Part shown: piece by piece, positions 57,921 through 64,000 of the stretch
How positions within the stretch are numbered: position 1 is the first letter of the stretch
Layout: every line of letters starts with the position of its first letter
Assembly: GCA_949357655.1 (NCBI GenBank)
Contig: CASHTG010000018.1
Span: 1 to 64,000 of the forward strand
Direction: 5' to 3'
Source: Parascedosporium putredinis
Lineage: Eukaryota; Ascomycota; Sordariomycetes; Microascales; Microascaceae
DNA length: 64,000 nucleotides
Position numbers and translations under genes: made by a program
The notes under the pieces: model-generated
Told to the model about the DNA's origin: nothing
The model's database searches: none
What the model saw: only the letters and a program-made list of their open reading frames with translations

Positions 57921-58204
57921 ATGTCTGGCAATAACGGTGCCTTCATCTACTCCTCGAACCTGACGACCTCCACCTCTGTGACGGGGATGGATGGCCAGAG
58001 ATCGGGTGTGCACCGGTCACAGCGCATCTCTTCCGACGGCACTGGAACAACGATAGAGTCGACTACGCAGAAGATGGGGGCGAGCCAACTCGGGAGGTGC
58101 GCCGCTTTGACAGCTCTGGTCGAGAAGTCCTTGGCGGTCCCACCGATGACACGAGCCGCCGTATCGAGGATGTCTCCGAGACCGACCAGGACGAGCAAAA
58201 GTAA
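57921..58204 (+). CDS. Small conserved fungal protein (SSNGQ/EST-rich), one frame break
   Basis: ATG 57921 (MSGNNGAFIYSSN). Hydrophilic, with GQRSGVHRSQRISSDGTGTTIESTTQKMG, then one base missing in the G run at 58076-58080, after which REVRRFDSSGREVLGG and DDTSRRIEDVSETDQDEQK run to the stop at 58202-58204, giving 94 residues. The pattern (S-D-G-x-G-T-x-x-E-S-T-x-x-x-x-G) resembles small, probably disordered ascomycete proteins of unknown function. Short and single-exon. Confidence 0.6.
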
Positions 58205-59691
58205 AGACTAGACGGTCGCTCGAAATACCCGGTTGTTCTATATAGTCGAATCCTTACGTATGCGCTTTCGATATAACAAAACTCAAAGGCTCGACAGCGA
58301 GTGCGAGCTTATCTCGGTCACGAATGAACCGAATTGATTTCGGTTACTAAGGGATATATTATTGAGAATCAAACACACCATTCCCCGCTTGCGAGTGAGT
58401 ATGGGAGGGAAGGAGGACCCTTGGCGGTAATCAGCTAGCACCTATTCACATTCATAAGACCTTTACGCCCTCCGAGCGATGGGAAAACGCCAGTGATTGG
58501 TAGATCGGTGATATGGACGGGCAGATAGGGGCGTATCATGCGCGCATCCTGCGTTCTAAGGGCTAGCCGGCCGGACTCAAACCCTCACACGCCTGAAGCA
58601 GCAGTATTTCACCTCTTCAATTCCTGATAGAATGAGCGACTGTTGCTAGTCTCTTATAGCTTTTGAAAATATTTCCATAAACCCATCCAACAATACAAGA
58701 GTAAATATCCTTTGTTCGAGAAAGAACCTCGCCCTTCGCGCTAGATCTAAGTCCCAGCGCCACGAATCCACGCAGCTAAGAATACTGAACAAGCATACGA
58801 AACGCATGGTACCATTCAATTCGCAAGAATTCCTCCTTTTACTCAACAGAGAGATTGATCAGTAGATGTTACGTTGCTAGCCCCGCTCAAGGGCGTGGAC
58901 CACCTGAGAGGAGCGGCCATCCACCACCAAAGAGGGTATATTGATATATTAATAGCCCCAGTAGCCGGCTCATTCCAACTCAATCAAACCGCCCTTTCCT
59001 CTGCCCCACCCTTTGAGAGAAGGTGAGGATATGCGTTTAAAAGGGTGGCTCTTAGCCAGAGCATTCGTCCCCTGCTGTTAGGAAGGATGCCAATAGCAAG
59101 TAGGTGTGTGTTATCCTAGTGTCACGAGTTGGGTTGGAGAAGCCTTCAAAACAACATCAGACCGCAGCCTATCGAGTACGCCCATGATCTCATTCGATCG
59201 GCTATGTTTCGTCTACTATCCTCCAATATATTATACCGGAGTTCAATTACTGTGATCGGCACTCGCCGGAGAATTACCCCGCAAGATCGAGTCAAGCTTT
59301 TGAGCGGGCGGGTGTCGGCATCGACAAGAGTGCCGTGTTGTCCTCCCCACACAACACCATGCGAAATGAGGTGGGCAATTTACAACATCAGGCTAAAAAC
59401 CCTCGAGAAAAAAAGAACTGCGATCTAGAAAAGAATGGACGACGCGAATCCGGCCCCGGGCGAACGGCGCTATGTGAACTGGTATCCGGCGGCCATAGTT
59501 TCCAATAGAATTGGTCGGTCGTTTCCTTGAATGGACGAAGTGTTAGGCTAAGCTTGAGCACCCATTAACGGGAGGTGCTCGTGGGGTCTTATAAGGGCAA
59601 GCCCAGCCGCAGGAAGGACGGAGTAGACATGCGAAGGAGGACTGGTTCAATCCGCAATTTTTATCGTCGTGCTTGACAGTTACTGTGAAAC
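58205..59691. other. Spacer upstream of xylanase
   Basis: 1.49 kb without recognised genes. A GGTTCAATCC at 59643-59652 looks like a tRNA T-loop but no cloverleaf could be built around it. Confidence 0.4.
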
Positions 59692-60446
59692 ATGCATTTT
59701 TCAGCTCTTTCCACCATCTGCCTTGCGGCGGGAGCCCTTGCCTCTCCAACGCAGCCCCACGGCCCCCAGCCCGCGATGCTGCCGAGCCCAACACGATCGA
59801 GGCCCGACAGGGATACTATTTCCAGAACTGGTCTGAGATGGGAAGCAACATCCGATGTGCGAACGGAGCGGGAGGCTCGTACACTGCCGACTGGAGTAGC
59901 AAGGGAGGATTCGTGTGTGGAAAGGGCTGGAGTGGAGGAGGCGCCAGGTAAGTGCACTCAAAAACAGCCGTCCTTCAAATGGTAGGGAACTTCTGTTCTG
60001 TGCAAAAGCTGACCTCCGGTATCGTATAGGACCATCACATATACCGGAACGTATAACGCGACTGGTCCTGGATACCTAGCCGTCTACGGTTGGACCAGGA
60101 ACCCCTCATCGAATACTACATCATCGAGGCTCACGCCGACCTCGCCCCCAACGAGCCGTGGACGTCCAAGGGAACCTTCACATTTGATGAAGGGACCTAC
60201 GAAGTGTTCACCAGCACCCGTGTCCAGAAGCCCTCTATCGAGGGTACGAGAACCTTTGAGCAGTACTGGTCCGTCCGCCAGGAGCAGCGCGTCGGCGGCA
60301 CCGTCACCACGGCCAAGCACTTTGAGGAATGGGCGAAGCTGGGGATGAGGCTGGGTAACCACGATTACGTCGTACTTGCCACCGAGGGTTATACTGCCGA
60401 TGGTGGCCCGGGAAGCAGCGGGTCTTCAAGCATTACTCTGCAATAG
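59692..60446 (+). CDS. Endo-1,4-beta-xylanase, GH11, two frame breaks
   Basis: Exons 59692..59947 and 60030..60446. Signal peptide MHFSALSTICLAAGALASP. A missing C at 59770-59773 shifts the frame before RDAAEPNTIEARQGYYFQNWSEMG; a second at 60102-60105 precedes PLIEYYIIEAHA. Restoring both gives 224 residues, the normal GH11 size. Landmarks: GGSYTADWSSKGGFVCGKGW, the nucleophile Glu in PLIEYYI, the YWSVR strand, and the acid Glu in VVLATEGYTADG. The enzyme is secreted and cuts the xylan backbone. With the GH43 gene at the chromosome tip it fits plant-biomass degradation. Confidence 0.93.
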
Positions 60447-61789
60447 ATGGCGGTGGCCCGGGAAAATTGTGGCGACCTTTTGGTACGAAGCTTTTGCTTT
60501 ATTCATTGTTTTTGGACTCTGCTCATCCGCGGAGCAATTGTAGTGTTCATATGTTTCGCCATGAGATTGTATATAGCTCATCGGATCACCCCTTGTAATA
60601 CCTACAAGGTATGCTAGGAGCTCCGGCTTTGTGCTACAGCGAGTAGCACTGTAAGCTATCGTTGTCGTTTAAAAGAAAGTTCATCTGAGGCCAAGGTTCA
60701 ATGAGGATAGCATGTGGACAACACCTGAGCCACAAAAAGAAAAAGAAAACGAAAAAAGTGTGTTTGAAGGACCGGACAGAGATTTATAAAAGCGAGCGGT
60801 TCTAATATGGAGCCATAAGGATTCAAGCTGCAACTAGGCTCTTTCGTCAAGGGACACAACGTCAGAATTGTATTGTATGTAATTTCTTACTACTGGACCG
60901 AATTTGCTCCCAAGGAGGCTCTCTGAGAAGTGTTTTTAAACTCAGTCTTCGCCATTATTTTAAAAGCAGCCTATCCTAACAACTTAACCACCTTGTTATC
61001 GTTTTTACGTCAAGTTCAATAGTCAATAACGATAGGTGCATATAATACTGATGGGTTCCAAGCTTACGGTGATTAGAAGCTCGCATCCCGCATCGTATCA
61101 GTGACTTGATGTTTACTCGAGGGTCTGGGTAATTCCTTAAACCCACCGCTTTTCCCCCGATCTCTGGCACTGCGAATGGAGCGCCTGTGATGGTCTTAAC
61201 CAACATCTCAATCATATCTCATCCTGATAGGAGGGACTCTGTGCCCATGCAGTTGAAGTATTCGAGCCCAAAGCCTCTGGTGAATGGTCGATAGGGGCGG
61301 CATTTGAAATTTCTATACAAGGATATTTACGAGGTACTGGATAAACAAAACACAAGCGCTGCGCTTTAGAAGTCGCCAAAGGCCGGTCACGGGCTGCTTA
61401 TTTTTCAGCTATCGAAATATTTCGGAGGTGCTCTGTGTTATTTGGTAGGCGACTCGTTGGTGACTCGACAAAGCTGACACAGCTCTGCCCGGTTTCCTCC
61501 GAATTATGTGGCGCCCGGTGTGGCCGGCGGCTCAAATAGCCTAACCTGAATGGTTGGCGACTCCACGGTCATGAACTTAAGAGAGCGCGACGGCTGAGCA
61601 CGCCTACTGCCAAGAATGAGGTCATGAGAGTCAACAGTCATAGAAAGCTAGCTCTGGGGCCGGGGGATCCGGGTTGATACTCATATAAATATTTGCTCTT
61701 TTGATAAAGCGCCTCATGCCTTGCTTCGCGAAGCTCCGTCGCAAAGATGATTGTCAACCGCATGCAATTTTCCGCATTAGATACCCAGC
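60447..61789. other. Spacer between xylanase and NADH dehydrogenase
   Basis: 1.34 kb; xylanase 3' region and promoter of the next gene. No gene seen. Confidence 0.4.
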
Positions 61790-63463
61790 ATGCTTTCATT
61801 ACGTCGTTCTGCCTTTCGAGCAAGGTGCGCTCAGTTCATTTCACCTTAATAAAGACGTATCTGATGCACTAACATGACAGCAATAGCTTGGCGATCAGGG
61901 CATGGTCTGCTCAAAATATACGAGGGCTCCATAGCGTAATAAACTCCTCTTCGTCTCCGGAACAGGAGCGAGTGGTGATTATGGGCTCGGGGTGGGGAGG
62001 TTACACGTTCTCGCGAAAATTGACCTCGAAACAATTCTCGCCATTAATTATTTCGCCTCGAACATATTTCCTCTTCACACCTCTGCTCACTGACGCGGCG
62101 GGTGGCTCTCTCGACTACTCTCAGATCATCGAGCCTGTCCGGGATCCCAAGGCCCGCATCAAACACATCCAAGCAAAGGCCCGATCCGTCGATTTCGCGA
62201 GGAAGGTTGTGACGTGCGAATCTGCGGTGATCGAGAGTGACACAGGCACCGTGGCGAAAGCACACGATGAGGAAGTCCAACATACTAAACAGACGCGGTC
62301 AGATTCCCCGCTGGGGATCTAGAGCAATCCCGGGTCGGCGAGGTGTTCGATATCCCCTACGATAAGCTCGTGATTGCGGTCGGCGCCGTCACAAAAACGT
62401 TCGATACGCCGGGGGTCAAGGAAAATGCCATCTTTTTCAAAGACATCGGCGACGCCCAGCGCGTCAAAAGAGAGTACGGGAGTGTTTTGAACTAGCCATG
62501 CTCCCCACCACCTCGCCCGAAATGAAGAAGTGGCTGTTGCATTTCGCCATTGTCGGTGCTGGCCCCACCGGATCCGAGCTGGCGGCATCAATCCGAGATT
62601 TGATCGCTCTGGACTTTAATAAGCGGTATCCGGAATTGAAGGACCTAGTGAGCATTTCCCTCTACGATGTTGCGCCCAATATTCTCTCCATGTTCGACGA
62701 GAAGCTTTCGCAATATGCCATGAAAACTATGAAGGATGAGGGGATCGACATCAGGACGGCACATCATGTCGAAAGCATTCGATGGGGGCACCGGGCGACC
62801 AAGGACCTCATCTCAAGGACCCGACGCGTTGCCTGACGATAAAGACGAAAGAGGGCGGAGAAGAGGGAATTGGACTCTGTGTTTGGGTAACAGGGAACAC
62901 AATGGATCGCTTCATCACGCAGGCTCTCGATGTAGTCGAGCAACTACCCCCTCTCCCACAACGAAATTGGAAAGTGAAGCCAACACCAGCGGGCCGTGGA
63001 AGGTTAAGAAGAACGATAAAACTGGAACACTGGCGGTGGATGGCCACCTTAGGTGCAAGTCGTCGATGGAAAGGGTGAGACAGTAGTGCTCCCGGACGTC
63101 TTCGCCATCGGCGACAACGCGACGCCGGAGCTTGCGCCTCCACCAGCGACGGCCCAGGCAACGTACCAAGAGGCGAAATGGCTAGCCTCTAGACTTGGAA
63201 AGGGAGACATTGACCGTTCGCCGCCCTTCTCATTCAAAAGTCTAGGTGTCATGGCGTACATTGGGGATTCCAGAGCGCTGATGCAGTTTCCCGATCAGAA
63301 AGCGGCGTGGGGCAAATGGCTTCCGCGCGACTTGACTGGCCGCGTTGCTTGGATGGTGTGGAATTCTGCATACATCACGATGAGCATGAGCTGGAAGAAC
63401 AAACTAAGGGTTGGGATTCGGTGGCTCCTGAACCGCATCTTCGGGAAGGATGTCACCAAATAG
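61790..63463 (+). CDS. Alternative (type II) NADH:ubiquinone oxidoreductase, mitochondrial, multiple frame breaks
   Basis: Exon 1 61790..61824 (MLSLRRSAFRAS), intron 61825..61880, exon 2 from 61881. The N-terminus is Arg/Ser-rich, a mitochondrial presequence. FAD site: VVIMGSGWGGYTFSRKL; NADH site: FAIVGAGPTGSELAASIRDL; C-terminal VFAIGDNA, then ATAQATYQEAKWLA and a C-terminal amphipathic membrane-binding region. Missing bases at 62306-62309 (C run), near 62475, in the G run at 62784-62788 and near 63045. It oxidises NADH and passes electrons to ubiquinone without proton pumping. Family identity is strong. Confidence 0.85.
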
Positions 63464-63812
63464 GCATAGAATACCCCTAAATCACCTCAAGCACTCTCGA
63501 CTCTCCTCAATTGAGTTCAATAATTCCCAAATTCGCTCGTGTGCGGGGCGGAATGTTACAAAAGATATTCAGAGGAACTATTGACCCTGACCCACGACCT
63601 CGGTACAATCGGGACCGCTCAATGACAGGGCGAAAACCCTGAATTCCTCCGTGCCAGGTTGTGGAGGATCGGCTTCCCCACAATGCGCGACCCCACAACC
63701 CCGGGTCTCATCCCCTCCCCCGCCCGCATCCCGTCGGAGTCAGCGTGGGATAGCCGTCTTCCACCCCCGGCACTCCAAATAAGAGCGCCGACATGTGCTT
63801 TAGTCTGCCACA
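63464..63812. other. Spacer before the last gene
   Basis: 349 bases; no gene seen. It is C-rich near 63700-63770. Confidence 0.4.
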
Positions 63813-64000
63813 ATGCAGAGGTCTAAAAACTACGACCCAATCGCTTGGCTCCTAAATCGAGGTCTGACCATTGAACGCGACGCTAAAAATCTGGGGTTCC
63901 GTGGGAGATATCCGAGCGGCCATCCCACACAGGCGCAAAAACACCCTGCCTATCCCCCGCCTCCATCTCCGCCGGCCACGATGCAAGACGTCAGCTCTCC
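63813..64000 (+). CDS. Start of a hypothetical protein, cut by the window end
   Basis: ATG 63813 opens 62 codons without a stop to the window end (MQRSKNYDPIAWLLNRGLTI, then GRYPSGHPTQ and a Pro-rich stretch). Composition and codon use look real, but the family is not recognised and the 3' part is missing. Confidence 0.35.
   Translation, partial: MQRSKNYDPIAWLLNRGLTIERDAKNLGFRGRYPSGHPTQAQKHPAYPPPPSPPATMQDVSS

Noticed and set aside
59561..59660. Possible tRNA because of GGTTCAATCC near 59643
   Set aside because: No matching acceptor stem, anticodon arm or D-arm could be built around it.
1..64000. Transposons or integrated viral sequence
   Set aside because: No transposase, reverse transcriptase, integrase or long terminal repeats recognised in any frame.

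Overview
The window is the end of a chromosome from a filamentous ascomycete (Pezizomycotina-type) fungus. It opens with about 38 copies of the TTAGGG-type telomere repeat (CCCTAA on this strand). The genes have short introns (40-100 bases) with GTAAGT-like donors, CTAAC/CTGAC-like branch sites and AG acceptors. The gene content is typically fungal: Zn2Cys6 regulators, F-box-like proteins, Baeyer-Villiger-type flavoproteins, secreted glycoside hydrolases and MFS carriers. The species cannot be named from sequence alone.

Layout. (1) 1-9.2 kb, telomere-proximal: an apparently intact, spliced GH43 gene ends only about 63 bases from the telomere repeat. It is followed by decayed copies of a dihydroxyacetone kinase, a succinate-semialdehyde-type aldehyde dehydrogenase and a tyrosinase, in AT-rich spacers. 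(2) 9.2-33 kb, a dense run that looks like a metabolic cluster: a Baeyer-Villiger-type monooxygenase, an acyl-CoA ligase divergent from a thioesterase, a Zn2Cys6 regulator, a membrane-anchored esterase, an NAD-dependent epimerase/reductase, an MFS carrier, an SDR, a HAD hydrolase and a secreted BBE-type flavin oxidase. (3) 34-43 kb: an F-box-like protein, then a maltose-utilisation-like trio (sugar transporter and maltase sharing one divergent promoter, plus a Zn2Cys6 regulator), then a GPI-anchored-type wall protein. (4) 45-64 kb: a second monooxygenase, a bZIP factor, a second esterase, a secreted copper amine oxidase, an F-box protein, a small conserved protein, a GH11 xylanase, an alternative NADH dehydrogenase and the start of one more gene cut by the window edge.

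How the genes may work together. In region 2 the enzymes form a logical series: SDR/epimerase (alcohol and ketone interconversion), monooxygenase (ketone to ester), esterase (ester to acid plus alcohol), CoA ligase (acid to acyl-CoA) and thioesterase, with a carrier and a regulator. Spacers upstream of the monooxygenase, the ligase/thioesterase pair, the regulator, the esterase and the epimerase carry CGG-N2-CCG palindromes, often paired. A second motif, TACCGAGGTATA, occurs four times in the window. This candidate co-regulated cluster is the most interesting object here.

Caution on reading frames. Many genes are broken by what looks like one missing base, usually in a short run of G, C, A or T, while their splice sites and protein similarity continue on both sides. 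I identified about 25 such sites, nearly all apparent losses. This fits uncorrected long-read assembly error at least as well as gene decay, so most of these genes are annotated as CDS with the break noted. The DAK, aldehyde dehydrogenase and tyrosinase copies also carry in-frame stops and look truly decayed.
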